A stretch of DNA of 64,000 nucleotides from Methylobacterium sp. FF17. GTDB lineage: Bacteria; Pseudomonadota; Alphaproteobacteria; Rhizobiales; Beijerinckiaceae. Location of the stretch: positions 4,932,001 to 4,996,000 of the forward strand of contig NZ_CP107532.1 in assembly GCF_025813715.1 (NCBI RefSeq), in the 5' to 3' direction. Positions 32,319-40,279 of the stretch are shown here, piece after piece. The notes below the pieces were generated by a model. The model saw only the letters and a list, made by a program, of their open reading frames with translations, was not told the origin of the DNA and searched no databases. Positions within the stretch are counted from its first letter, which is position 1. Every line of letters starts with the position of its first letter. The position numbers were made by a program, and so were the translations under genes.

Positions 32319-34656
32319 CCACACGCCCCCGCCCCCGAAGGCGGACGACCGGATCGCCGGTGGCGCCCACGCGCCGCGCATCCACGACAGCGCGGTCCGC
32401 CATGTCAGCGGTGGGGCCACCTACATCGACGACATGCCCGAGCCGGCCGGGCTGCTGCATGTCTGCCTGGGCCTCAGCGAGCGGGCCCATGCCCGCCTCG
32501 TCTCGGTGGACCTCGACCCCGTGCGCGCGGCGCATGGCGTGGTGGCGGTGTTCACGGCCGCCGACGTGCCGGGCGTCAACGAGATCTCGTCCTCGCACCG
32601 CAATGACGAGCCGATGCTGGCCGAGGACACCGTCTCTTATCGCGGCCAGCCGATCTTCGCGGTGGCGGCCCTGACCCGCGACGCGGCGCGCCGGGCCGCG
32701 CGTCTCGCGCAGATCGCCTACGAGGATCTCGCGCCCGTCCTGACCTATCGCGAGGCCCGCGCGGACGGCACCTTGGTCTGGCCGCCCATGACCCTGAAGC
32801 GCGGCGATGCGGACGCGGTGCTGGCGGAAAGCCCCGGCATCGTTCGGGGCCGCATGGGCATCGGCGGCCAGGAGCACTTCTACCTCGAGGGACAGATCGC
32901 CCTGGCGATGCCGGGCGAGGACGACGAGGTCACGGTCCATACCTCGACGCAGCACCCCTCCGAGGCCCAGGCCCTGGTGGCCAAGGTGCTGGGTACCGTG
33001 AATTCCGCCGTGACGGCCGAGGTGCGCCGCATGGGCGGCGGCTTCGGCGGCAAGGAGAGCCAGTCGAACCTGTTCGCCTGCGTGGCGGCCCTGGTGGCGA
33101 AGAAGACCGGCCGCGCCGCCAAGATCCGGCCCGACCGCGACGACGACATGGTCATCACCGGCAAGCGCCACGATTTCGAGGTGGACTACCTCGTGGGCCA
33201 CGATGCCGAGGGGAAGATTCTCGCGGTGGACATGCAGCTCGCCGCGCGCTGCGGCTGGGCCGCCGACCTGTCGGGCCCGGTCACCGACCGTGCCCTGTTC
33301 CACGCCGACAATTGCTACCACTACCCGGCGGTGCACCTGACCTCGCGGCCCTACCGCACGAACACTCAGTCGAACACCGCCTTCCGGGGCTTCGGCGGGC
33401 CGCAGGGCATGGTGGCGGCCGAGCGGGTGATCGAGGAGGTGGCCTATGCCTGCGGCCTCGACCCGCTGGAGGTGCGCAAGCGCAACTTCTACGGGACCGG
33501 GAGCGACAACGTCACGCCCTACCACCAGACGATTTCCGACAACTGCATCCGGGACTTGGTGGCACAGCTGGAAGCCGATTGTGATTATGCCGGTCGTCGC
33601 GCGGCCCTGCATGCAGCCAATGCATCGAGCCCGGTGATCAAGCGGGGCATCGCGCTGACGCCGGTGAAATTCGGCATCTCCTTCACCTCCACCGCCTACA
33701 ACCAGGCCGGCGCCCTGGTGCACATCTACAACGACGGCTCGGTGGGGCTGAATCACGGCGGCACCGAGATGGGCCAGGGCCTCTACGTCAAGGTGGCGCA
33801 GGTGGTGGCGGAGGAGTTCCAGATCGACGCCGACCGGGTCCGCATCACCGCGACAACCACGGGCAAGGTGCCCAACACCTCGGCCACCGCCGCGTCCTCC
33901 GGGGCCGACCTCAACGGCATGGCCGCGCAGGCCGCTGCCCGGACGCTGAAGGAGCGTCTCGTCTCCTTCGCGGCCGAAGCCTGGAGCGTCGCTCCGGAAA
34001 CGGTGCTGTTCCTGCCCAACCGGGTCCGGGTGGGGAACCAGGAGATCGCCTGGGGCGAGCTGATCCACAAGGCGTATCTCGCCCGCGTGCAGCTCTCGGC
34101 CACGGGCTTCTACAAGACGCCGACCATCCACTGGGACCGGGACGCGGGCCGGGGCCACCCGTTCTACTACTTCGCCTACGGTGCGGCCTGCGTGCAGGCG
34201 GCGGTCGACACGCTGACCGGCGAGTACCGGATCGAGCGGGCCGACATCCTGCACGATTGCGGCCGTTCCCTGAACCCGGCGGTGGACAAGGGCCAGATCG
34301 AGGGCGGCTTCATCCAGGGCCTCGGCTGGCTCACCACGGAGGAATTGTGGTGGGACGACCGGGGCTCGCTACGCACTCACGCCCCCTCCACCTACAAGAT
34401 CCCCGCCTGTGGCGACCGCCCGCGCATCTTCAACGTGGCCCTCTACGCGAACGAGAACCGCGAGGCGACGATCTACCGCTCCAAGGCGGTGGGCGAGCCG
34501 CCCCTGATGCTCGGCATCGCCGGCCTGCACGCGCTCTCGGACGCGGTGGCGAGCGTCGCCGGTCACCGGTACTGCCCCCGCCTCGACGCGCCGGCGACCC
34601 CGGAGCGCGTACTGGATGCCGTCGAGCGGATGCGGGCGCTGGCCGGGTTGCCGTGA
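32311..34656 (+). CDS. xdhB: Xanthine dehydrogenase molybdenum-binding subunit
   Basis: A 781-aa molybdopterin subunit. Segments for cofactor and substrate binding are MGGGFGGKESQ, FRGFGGPQGMVAAE, HGGTEMGQGLYVK, and the catalytic Glu in KAVGEPPLMLGI near the C-terminus. The length is usual for the bacterial two-gene enzyme. GTGA at its end overlaps xdhC. It forms a heterodimer or higher assembly with XdhA in the cytoplasm. Confidence 0.95.
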   Translation: MLDHTPPPPKADDRIAGGAHAPRIHDSAVRHVSGGATYIDDMPEPAGLLHVCLGLSERAHARLVSVDLDPVRAAHGVVAVFTAADVPGVNEISSSHRNDEPMLAEDTVSYRGQPIFAVAALTRDAARRAARLAQIAYEDLAPVLTYREARADGTLVWPPMTLKRGDADAVLAESPGIVRGRMGIGGQEHFYLEGQIALAMPGEDDEVTVHTSTQHPSEAQALVAKVLGTVNSAVTAEVRRMGGGFGGKESQSNLFACVAALVAKKTGRAAKIRPDRDDDMVITGKRHDFEVDYLVGHDAEGKILAVDMQLAARCGWAADLSGPVTDRALFHADNCYHYPAVHLTSRPYRTNTQSNTAFRGFGGPQGMVAAERVIEEVAYACGLDPLEVRKRNFYGTGSDNVTPYHQTISDNCIRDLVAQLEADCDYAGRRAALHAANASSPVIKRGIALTPVKFGISFTSTAYNQAGALVHIYNDGSVGLNHGGTEMGQGLYVKVAQVVAEEFQIDADRVRITATTTGKVPNTSATAASSGADLNGMAAQAAARTLKERLVSFAAEAWSVAPETVLFLPNRVRVGNQEIAWGELIHKAYLARVQLSATGFYKTPTIHWDRDAGRGHPFYYFAYGAACVQAAVDTLTGEYRIERADILHDCGRSLNPAVDKGQIEGGFIQGLGWLTTEELWWDDRGSLRTHAPSTYKIPACGDRPRIFNVALYANENREATIYRSKAVGEPPLMLGIAGLHALSDAVASVAGHRYCPRLDAPATPERVLDAVERMRALAGLP

Positions 34657-35471
34657 GCGCCGGCTCATCCGAGTCGCTGTCCGAGGCCCTGGCGGCCGCC
34701 CTCGTGGCGGGCGAGCCGGCGGCCCTGGTTACCCTGTCGGAAGCGCGGGGATCGACACCCCGCGAGGCCGGCACCGCCATGCTGGTGATGCCGGATCTGG
34801 TCGTCGGCACCATCGGCGGCGGCACCTGCGAGTGGGCGGGCGTTGCCCGTGCCCGGCAACTCCTGGCCGAGGGAGAGGCCGAGGCCGGGCTGCGCATGCC
34901 GCTCGGGCCCGAGACCGGCCAGTGCTGCGGCGGGCACGTCACCCTGGCGATCCGCCGGGCCGATGCCGGCACCCTCGCGGCCCTGCGCGACCGGGAGGCG
35001 CAGGGCGCGGCGCGCGAGCCTGCCGTGGTGATCTACGGGGCCGGCCATGTCGGACGGGCCCTGGCGCTGGCCCTCGACCCGCTGCCCTTCCGCACCCGGA
35101 TCGTCGATGCCCGGGCGGAAGAGGTCGCGCGCGTCTCGGGGGCTCGCATCGCGCGCACGGTCGGCGCGCCGGACGCCGTGGCCGAGGCCGCGCCACCGGG
35201 CGCGGCCCACGTGGTGGTCACGCACAGCCACGCCCTCGACAGCCTGATCTGCGCCAGCCTGCTGGAAGCGAACACCTTCGCCTATCTCGGCCTGATCGGG
35301 TCCGCCACGAAGCGGGCCACCTTCCTCTCCGCCTTCCGGGCGATGGGGCTCGACGCGGCCGCGCTCGACCGCCTCGTCTGCCCGATCGGCGGCACGGCGG
35401 TGCGCGACAAGCGCCCGGCCGTGATCGCCGCCCTGGTGGCGGCCGAACTGATCGCGACCTTCGCGACCTGA
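34653..35471 (+). CDS. xdhC: Xanthine dehydrogenase accessory protein XdhC
   Basis: A 272-aa chaperone that binds, sulfurates and delivers the molybdenum cofactor to XdhB. The GTG at 34653 overlaps the xdhB stop and gives the normal N-terminus (SEALAAALVAGEPAALVTL). Family parts are EARGSTPREAGTAMLV, GPETGQCCGGHVTLAI, VIYGAGHVGRALALAL and LGLIGSATKRATFLS. It ends three bases before the convergent small gene at 35475. Confidence 0.93.
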   Translation: MSAGSSESLSEALAAALVAGEPAALVTLSEARGSTPREAGTAMLVMPDLVVGTIGGGTCEWAGVARARQLLAEGEAEAGLRMPLGPETGQCCGGHVTLAIRRADAGTLAALRDREAQGAAREPAVVIYGAGHVGRALALALDPLPFRTRIVDARAEEVARVSGARIARTVGAPDAVAEAAPPGAAHVVVTHSHALDSLICASLLEANTFAYLGLIGSATKRATFLSAFRAMGLDAAALDRLVCPIGGTAVRDKRPAVIAALVAAELIATFAT

Positions 35472-35474
35472 GGG

Positions 35475-35744
35475 TCAGGGACGCGATGGCGCTGTCGGGG
35501 CTGCCCCCGGTGACGGCACGCTTTCGACGGGCCGTCCTTCGACCGGAAGCCCCCCGGCCCGTGGCGGCACCGGGATCGCGTCGCCGCTGCGGATCGCCTC
35601 CGCCTCGTTGCGGGCCCCTGCCCGGCCCTCCGTGCCGCCCGGGGCGGTGGCACCCTCCATTCCGGCGGGGGCGCCGACGCTCTGAGCCAGGGCCGGCCCC
35701 GCGAGGCCCAGCGACAGGGCGAGGAAAGTCATCTGACGGATCAT
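35475..35744 (-). CDS. Small exported protein, APAG/APGG family member 1
   Basis: An 89-aa protein with a signal peptide (MIRQMTFLALSLGLAGPALA, cleaved before QSVG). The mature part opens with the motif APAGMEGATAPGGTEGRA, followed by a Pro/Gly-rich tail. The same APAG-x5-APGG-x2-GR pattern occurs in the genes at 35773 and 42861. ATG 35744 is chosen for the signal peptide. It follows the second family member by 28 bases on the same strand, so the two are probably co-transcribed from the sigma-54 promoter at 36040. Function unknown; probably periplasmic or secreted. Confidence 0.65.
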   Translation of the reverse strand: MIRQMTFLALSLGLAGPALAQSVGAPAGMEGATAPGGTEGRAGARNEAEAIRSGDAIPVPPRAGGLPVEGRPVESVPSPGAAPTAPSRP

Positions 35745-35772
35745 GCGCGCGACTCCTGGACGGGATGAGGGA

Positions 35773-36000
35773 TCAGCGGTGCCGGTGGGGGCGGGTCGCC
35801 CGGTGCCGGGCCGCATGTCGGTGCTTCAGGGCCGTGCGTCCGCGCAGGCCGCCGGGCGCGGTGACGCGGGACTGGCCAGCGGGGGCGATCAGGCTGCCCT
35901 GGGCGCGCGGCGCCGGCGTCAGGACGGACAGGCCGGCGGTCACGAGGGCGGCCATCAGGGTCCTGGCTATCAGGCCCCTCACCGAAAACCGATGCGTCAC
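35773..36000 (-). CDS. Small exported protein, APAG/APGG family member 2
   Basis: A 75-aa protein starting at a GTG (36000) with a strong GGAGG ribosome-binding site seven bases upstream. Export signal: THRFSVRGLIARTLM, then AALVTAGLSVLTPAPRA. The mature part reads APAGQSRVTAPGGLRGRT and ends in a His/Arg-rich tail (KHRHAARHRATRPHRHR), which could bind metal or polyanions. A near-consensus sigma-54 promoter lies 40 bases before the start. Located between xdhC and the HIU hydrolase gene. Function unknown. Confidence 0.65.
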   Translation of the reverse strand: MTHRFSVRGLIARTLMAALVTAGLSVLTPAPRAQGSLIAPAGQSRVTAPGGLRGRTALKHRHAARHRATRPHRHR

Positions 36001-36356
36001 CGCCTGTCCTCCCCGGGCCCGCCGCCCGCTCGGGACGGCAGCAAGGAACGTGCCGGATTCGCTCAAAATCTCAGGGGCTTGCGAGGCCGGCGGCCTCCGC
36101 TACCGAGTCACACGGCCGTGAACCATGGTCGGCCTCCGCGAGCCCCTCCAGGGTCGCGAAAGGCGGCCCGTTCCGGAAGGCCGTTTCCCGCGCCGGGCCC
36201 CGCCGCGAGGGTGCCACCGCGCCGACGAAGTTGGGCTCGGCCGCGCCGCGCGACGACGGCGAGAGCTATCGGCGGGCGGGAAGGTGGGCCAGGGAAAGCA
36301 GGTCAGGGAAAGCGGGACCAGCGGAACCGGAGCAAGGGGCTCGGGGCTCGTCTCGG
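36001..36356. other. Intergenic region with sigma-54-type promoter
   Basis: A 356-base gap between the small-protein pair and the OHCU/HIU gene, both on the minus strand. It holds the promoter element at 36040..36055 and a short direct repeat of cagggaaagc (about 36292 to 36320). No gene recognised in the rest. Confidence 0.45.
36040..36055 (-). promoter_or_regulatory. Sigma-54 (-24/-12) promoter of the small exported proteins
   Basis: Read on the minus strand, CGGCACGTTCCTTGCT matches TGGCACG-N4-TTGCW at every defined position except the first T. Transcription would start near 36028, about 28 bases before the GTG of family member 2. This suggests nitrogen (RpoN/NtrC) control of the small-protein operon. 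Confidence 0.65.
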
Positions 36357-37238
36357 TCAGCTCCCGCGATAGGTCTGGTAGCTCCACGGACTCGCCACCA
36401 GCGGCACGTGGTAGTGCCCCTCCGGGTCGGCGGCGCCGAAGCGCAGCGCGACGATGTCCAGGAAGGGCGGCTCGGGCAGACCCGGCTGGGTCGCCCGGAA
36501 ATGGTCGCCGATCCGGAAGCGCAGTTCGTAGGCAGCGATCGGCACCGGGCGTCCGTGGATCAGGGGCGCGTCCGTGCGTCCGTCCGCGTTGGTCACGGCC
36601 CGGGCGACCAGCGCCGTCTCGGTGTCCGATACCCATTCGTGGAGCTCCACCGCCACCCCCGGCGCCGGTCGACCCGCCGCCGTGTCGAGGACATGGGTGG
36701 AGACCCGCCCCGTGGTGCGCGGTGTTCCGGGCCCGTCGACCAGGGTGGCGAGGCGGATTGCGGCGATGCGGAAGACTTCCGCGAGGGCGGTGGCGCGCTC
36801 CGTCTCCGGGTCACTGGCGAGGCGGGTCGCGAAGGCCCCCAGCAGCGAGGCGCGGCCATGGCGCTTGACGCAGAGGATGAAGGGGAACCCGAAGCGGGCG
36901 CGGTAATCCGCATTGAGCGCCGCGAAGCGCGCGTATTCCGCCTCCGAGAGCCGGTCGAGCCCGGCCGAGGCCTGCTCGGCGATGGAATCGGGCGCGATCG
37001 CGCCGTCGCGGGCCGCGCGTCCGGCAAGCTCGGGGTGGTTGGTCAGAAGTTCGAGCCGGGCCGCCTCGGGGGCAGCCTCCACCGCCTCCCGCATGGCGCC
37101 GAGCAGGGCCTCCACGGTGGCGAAGGGCCGTCGCCCGGCGGCCGCCTCGGCGACCCAGGGCGCGTGCTCGAACACCGCCCCGAGGGTGGCGACGACATCG
37201 CCGGGGGCGGCGTGGTTCAGGTCGTCGAGGGTCGGCAT
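36357..37238 (-). CDS. Fused OHCU decarboxylase / 5-hydroxyisourate hydrolase
   Basis: A 293-aa bifunctional protein. Residues about 1 to 170 are the OHCU decarboxylase (UraD-like) domain with LTNHPELAGRA, EYARFAALNADYRARFGFPF and CVKRHGRASLLG. Residues 178 to 293 are HIU hydrolase (transthyretin-like) with STHVLDTAAGRPAPG and the diagnostic C-terminal YRGS. It turns 5-hydroxyisourate, the urate oxidase product, into S-allantoin, keeping the unstable intermediates together. Domain order is decarboxylase first. A candidate sigma-54 promoter lies 43 bases upstream. Confidence 0.92.
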   Translation of the reverse strand: MPTLDDLNHAAPGDVVATLGAVFEHAPWVAEAAAGRRPFATVEALLGAMREAVEAAPEAARLELLTNHPELAGRAARDGAIAPDSIAEQASAGLDRLSEAEYARFAALNADYRARFGFPFILCVKRHGRASLLGAFATRLASDPETERATALAEVFRIAAIRLATLVDGPGTPRTTGRVSTHVLDTAAGRPAPGVAVELHEWVSDTETALVARAVTNADGRTDAPLIHGRPVPIAAYELRFRIGDHFRATQPGLPEPPFLDIVALRFGAADPEGHYHVPLVASPWSYQTYRGS

Positions 37239-37280
37239 CGCGTTCCTTCCTGCGCGCTGGCGGGCGCCGCCGCTCTAGCA

Positions 37281-37296
37281 GGCAACGGGCCAGCCG
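37281..37296 (-). promoter_or_regulatory. Candidate sigma-54 promoter of the OHCU/HIU gene
   Basis: On the minus strand CGGCTGGCCCGTTGCC has GG and GC at the required spacing, C after GG and TTGC, but deviates at the first, fifth, seventh and last positions. It is 43 bases before the start codon. Weaker than the sites at 36040 and 40215. Confidence 0.35.
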
Positions 37297-37373
37297 GCAC
37301 CGGCTCGCCAGGGCCCCCGAAATGTGATCTTGCGCGGGCCCGGCCGCAGAGCCGGACAACGAGGCAAGGCGCC

Positions 37374-37739
37374 ATGACCCCCAGGACGCATCTCCCGCCC
37401 GACGCGACGCTGATCGAGGTCGCGGGCGACCTCACCGAACCCGAGGAATACCTGCGCCGGCTCCTCGGCAACATGCGCTTCTGCCAGAAGCGGCACGGCG
37501 ACGCCCTGGTGCGCATCGGCGTGACCGGGAAGGGCCGGAAGGGGTTCAGTCCCTCATACCGCATCGATTATCATGCGGACGGGGTCGAGACCGTCTTCAA
37601 CGGCTTCGGCGGCACCTCGCACAGCGCCTTCACCGAGACCAACGTCCGCGAGACGAACTGGAGCCGCGGCCACGCGACGATCCAGGAGGTGCAGCGCCTC
37701 TACGACGCGTTGCGCAAGGGGCCGGCGCGCGCACCGTGA
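37374..37739 (+). CDS. Hypothetical protein (121 aa)
   Basis: A soluble 121-aa protein starting at 37374 with an AAGG ribosome-binding site. It has a first helix (EPEEYLRRLLGNMRFCQKRH), a beta-rich middle (ALVRIGVTGKGRKGFSPSYR, IDYHADGVETVFNGFGGTSH) and a last helix (HATIQEVQRLYDALRKG). No domain recognised. It is divergent from the OHCU/HIU gene and is the only gene between it and the diguanylate cyclase protein. The frame is open far upstream, but that part shadows the OHCU/HIU gene. Confidence 0.65.
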   Translation: MTPRTHLPPDATLIEVAGDLTEPEEYLRRLLGNMRFCQKRHGDALVRIGVTGKGRKGFSPSYRIDYHADGVETVFNGFGGTSHSAFTETNVRETNWSRGHATIQEVQRLYDALRKGPARAP

Positions 37740-37908
37740 GCCCGTCCTCGGCGTATCCCCGCAGGCGGGGTGGGGCCACCCGCACCGGTCCCGGCGGGTG
37801 CGGGATCGCCGTGGGCGAACGCGTATCGGGCGAGTGAGTATAATGTGCTCGGGATGTTTCGGAAACGAGGATTGACATAAGTTAGAGCGACAATCGATCC
37901 TGTATTTT

Positions 37909-37922
37909 CCTTCGTTCGAAGG
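37909..37922. promoter_or_regulatory. Short palindrome upstream of the GGDEF-EAL gene
   Basis: CCTTCG-TT-CGAAGG is a perfect 6-bp inverted repeat with a 2-base centre, 37 bases before the start codon at 37959, in a locally AT-richer stretch. A TTGACA hexamer lies at 37872..37877, but no -10 box at standard spacing is clear. It may be an operator. Confidence 0.3.
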
Positions 37923-37958
37923 TCGTAGGAGAGTTCTCGCGTCGCGTGAGCCCGTAGA

Positions 37959-40172
37959 ATGGCGGAAATGGTCGGAGCCTCCCTATCCGGAATCGGGTGC
38001 GATGACGCCACGGAGCCGGGTGAGCCTGCCGCGGATCTTCAGCTCGACGCTGTCTGCCGGACGGCGGCCGCGCTCTTCGGCGTTCGTTACGCCTTCGTCT
38101 CGCGGGTGGGCGAGGCCCGGCAATGGTTCCTTGGCCGGGAGGGGCTGAGTCTGTCCGGCACGCCGAAGTCCGTGGCGTTCTGCGCCCACACCGTCCTGGG
38201 CGAAGCTCATGTGCCCTTCGTGGTGCTCGACACCCATCGCGACCCACGCTTCTCCAACCATCCCCTCGTCCTCGGCGCGCCCTTCCTGCGCTTCTACGCG
38301 GGCGTGCCGATCGCCCTGTCCGAGGGGGTCGATGCCGCCACCGTCTGCATCGCCGACCCGGAGCCGCGCGCCCGGTTCGGCGCGGCGGAGCGCCAGCGCC
38401 TCGTGGACCTGGCCCTGTTCGTTGAGGCGACGCTGCGGGGCCGGGTCGCCGAGGCCGAGGCGGATCGCGCGCATCGCCGGCTCGAGACCTCGGACTCCCT
38501 CCTGCGCGTCACCCTGGAGAGCATGGATCAGGGCCTGCTCATGACGGACGGCGAGGATCGCGTGCGGGTCTATAACCGGCGCGTCGCCGGCATGATGGGG
38601 GTGCCGCAGGACCTGCTCTACGACGGCGCGCCCTTCGAGGCCGTGCGGTCCTACCAGAGGGCACAGGGCGAGTTCGCCCACCTGCCCGATGGTCTCCGGG
38701 CCTGGCTGGAGCGCGGCGAGCCGGCGGCGCGGATCTACGATTACGAGCGCGCCCGCCCGGACGGAACCGTGCTCCAGGTCCGCACCCTGCCCCTGCCCCA
38801 GGGCGGCCTCGTGCGCACCTTCACGGACGTGACGGGACGCCGCGCGGCCGAGGAGCGGGTCCGGCACATGGCCCTGCACGATGCGCTGACGGGACTGCCC
38901 AACCGCACGCTGTTCCGCGACCGCCTGGAGCAGGCCATCACCCATGCGGGCCGGGCCCGCACCGCCTTCGCGGTGCTGGCCTGCGACCTCGACCGCTTCA
39001 AGGCCGTCAACGACAGCCTCGGCCATCCGGCCGGCGACGCGCTGCTGCGCGTCGTGGCCGAGCGGATGCAGGCGGTGCTTCGCCCCACCGATACGATCGC
39101 GCGCCTCGGCGGCGACGAGTTCGCCGTCGTGCTCACCTATCTCGACGCGCCCGACGAGGCGGCGGAGCTGGCGGAGCGGCTGATCGCGGCAGTGAGCAAG
39201 CCCCACGACCTCGACGGGCAGAGCGTCGAGGTCGGCGTCAGCATCGGCGTTGCTATCGCGACGCAGGCGGACCGGGACCCCGACGAAGTGTTCAAGCGCG
39301 CCGATATCGCCCTGTACGAGGCCAAGGCGGCGGGGCGCAACACCCACCGGGCGTTCGAGCCGGCTGCGGGCGCGCGCATCGCCACGCGCGGCCGCCTCGC
39401 CCTCGACATGAAGGAGGCGATCCGGCGGCGGGAGTTCCACCTCGCCTACCAGCCCGTGATCGACGCCGACACGGGGGCCATCGTCAGCTTCGAGGCGCTA
39501 ATGCGCTGGCGCCATCCGGTCCGGGGCGAGATCGCGCCGGGCGCCTTCATCGCGCTCGCCGAGGAGACGGGGCTGATCGTGCCGCTCGGCGCCTGGGCCC
39601 TGCAGGAGGCCTGCCGCGAGGCGACCGCCTGGCCCCTGCCCCTGCGCGTGGCGGTGAACGTCTCGCCGGTGCAGCTGCGGCGCCCGGGCCTCGAGGCAAC
39701 GGTGCTGGCGGCCCTCGCGGCGAGCGGCCTGCCGGCGGAACGCCTCAAGCTCGAGGTGACCGAGAGCGTGCTGATGCAGGATGCCGACGAGGTGCTCGGC
39801 CGCCTGCATCGCCTGCGCGCCCTCGGCGTGCTCATCGCGCTCGACGATTTCGGCACCGGCTACTCGTCCCTGAGCTACCTGCGCCGCTTTCCCTTCGACC
39901 GGATCAAGATCGACCGCGCCTTCATCCGTGACATCGCCGATCCGGACGCGGCGGCGATCGTGCGCGCGGTGGTCGGCATCGGCGAGCGCCTGGGCATGGG
40001 CATCGTGGCCGAGGGCGTGGAGACTGCCGAGCAACTCGCCCTCGTGCGCCGGGAAGGCTGCGCGCAGGTGCAGGGATTCCTGTTCAGCCCGCCGCTGCCG
40101 CCCCACGCGGTGCGGCTCTTCATGCGGGACTGGGAGGGCGGGTGCGCTCGGGCGCTGCTCGCGCGGGGCTGA
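37959..40172 (+). CDS. GAF-PAS-GGDEF-EAL cyclic-di-GMP signalling protein
   Basis: A 737-aa cytoplasmic protein. An N-terminal GAF domain spans residues about 25 to 165, then a PAS domain (about 185 to 305, with SMDQGLLMTDGEDRVRVYNR), a GGDEF domain (about 315 to 470) and an EAL domain (about 480 to 730). The active site is intact GGDEF (residues 384 to 388), with the inhibitory RxxD site as RPTD five residues before. The EAL domain has FEALMRWRHP, ALDDFGTGYSSLSYL and VQGFLFSPPL, so both activities may be present. No membrane helices. It interrupts the purine genes; whether it responds to nitrogen compounds is unknown. Confidence 0.92.
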   Translation: MAEMVGASLSGIGCDDATEPGEPAADLQLDAVCRTAAALFGVRYAFVSRVGEARQWFLGREGLSLSGTPKSVAFCAHTVLGEAHVPFVVLDTHRDPRFSNHPLVLGAPFLRFYAGVPIALSEGVDAATVCIADPEPRARFGAAERQRLVDLALFVEATLRGRVAEAEADRAHRRLETSDSLLRVTLESMDQGLLMTDGEDRVRVYNRRVAGMMGVPQDLLYDGAPFEAVRSYQRAQGEFAHLPDGLRAWLERGEPAARIYDYERARPDGTVLQVRTLPLPQGGLVRTFTDVTGRRAAEERVRHMALHDALTGLPNRTLFRDRLEQAITHAGRARTAFAVLACDLDRFKAVNDSLGHPAGDALLRVVAERMQAVLRPTDTIARLGGDEFAVVLTYLDAPDEAAELAERLIAAVSKPHDLDGQSVEVGVSIGVAIATQADRDPDEVFKRADIALYEAKAAGRNTHRAFEPAAGARIATRGRLALDMKEAIRRREFHLAYQPVIDADTGAIVSFEALMRWRHPVRGEIAPGAFIALAEETGLIVPLGAWALQEACREATAWPLPLRVAVNVSPVQLRRPGLEATVLAALAASGLPAERLKLEVTESVLMQDADEVLGRLHRLRALGVLIALDDFGTGYSSLSYLRRFPFDRIKIDRAFIRDIADPDAAAIVRAVVGIGERLGMGIVAEGVETAEQLALVRREGCAQVQGFLFSPPLPPHAVRLFMRDWEGGCARALLARG

Positions 40173-40214
40173 TCCGCAGGCCCGGTGCGGTCCGCCGGAG
40201 CCTGCGCCCAGGGG

Positions 40215-40230
40215 TGGCACGTGGTTTGCG
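40215..40230 (+). promoter_or_regulatory. Sigma-54 (-24/-12) promoter of the urate permease/urate oxidase operon
   Basis: TGGCACGTGGTTTGCG matches all defined consensus positions TGGCACG-N4-TTGC; only the final W differs. The start codon of the permease is 50 bases downstream and transcription would begin near 40242. This is the best sigma-54 element in the window and implies RpoN plus an enhancer-binding activator such as NtrC. Confidence 0.75.
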
Positions 40231-40279
40231 GACCCTGCTCCGGAGAGCCGGTCCGGCTCGCCAGACGAGGGACCATCGC

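Noticed and set aside
29577-32420. A minus-strand open frame of over 900 codons opposite the BMP receptor and xdhA
   Set aside because: It is antisense to well-supported genes and its translation has no recognisable domain or start signal.
37872-37877. TTGACA as a sigma-70 -35 box before the GGDEF-EAL gene
   Set aside because: No -10-like hexamer lies 16 to 18 bases downstream; the AT-rich TGTATTTT is 23 bases away.
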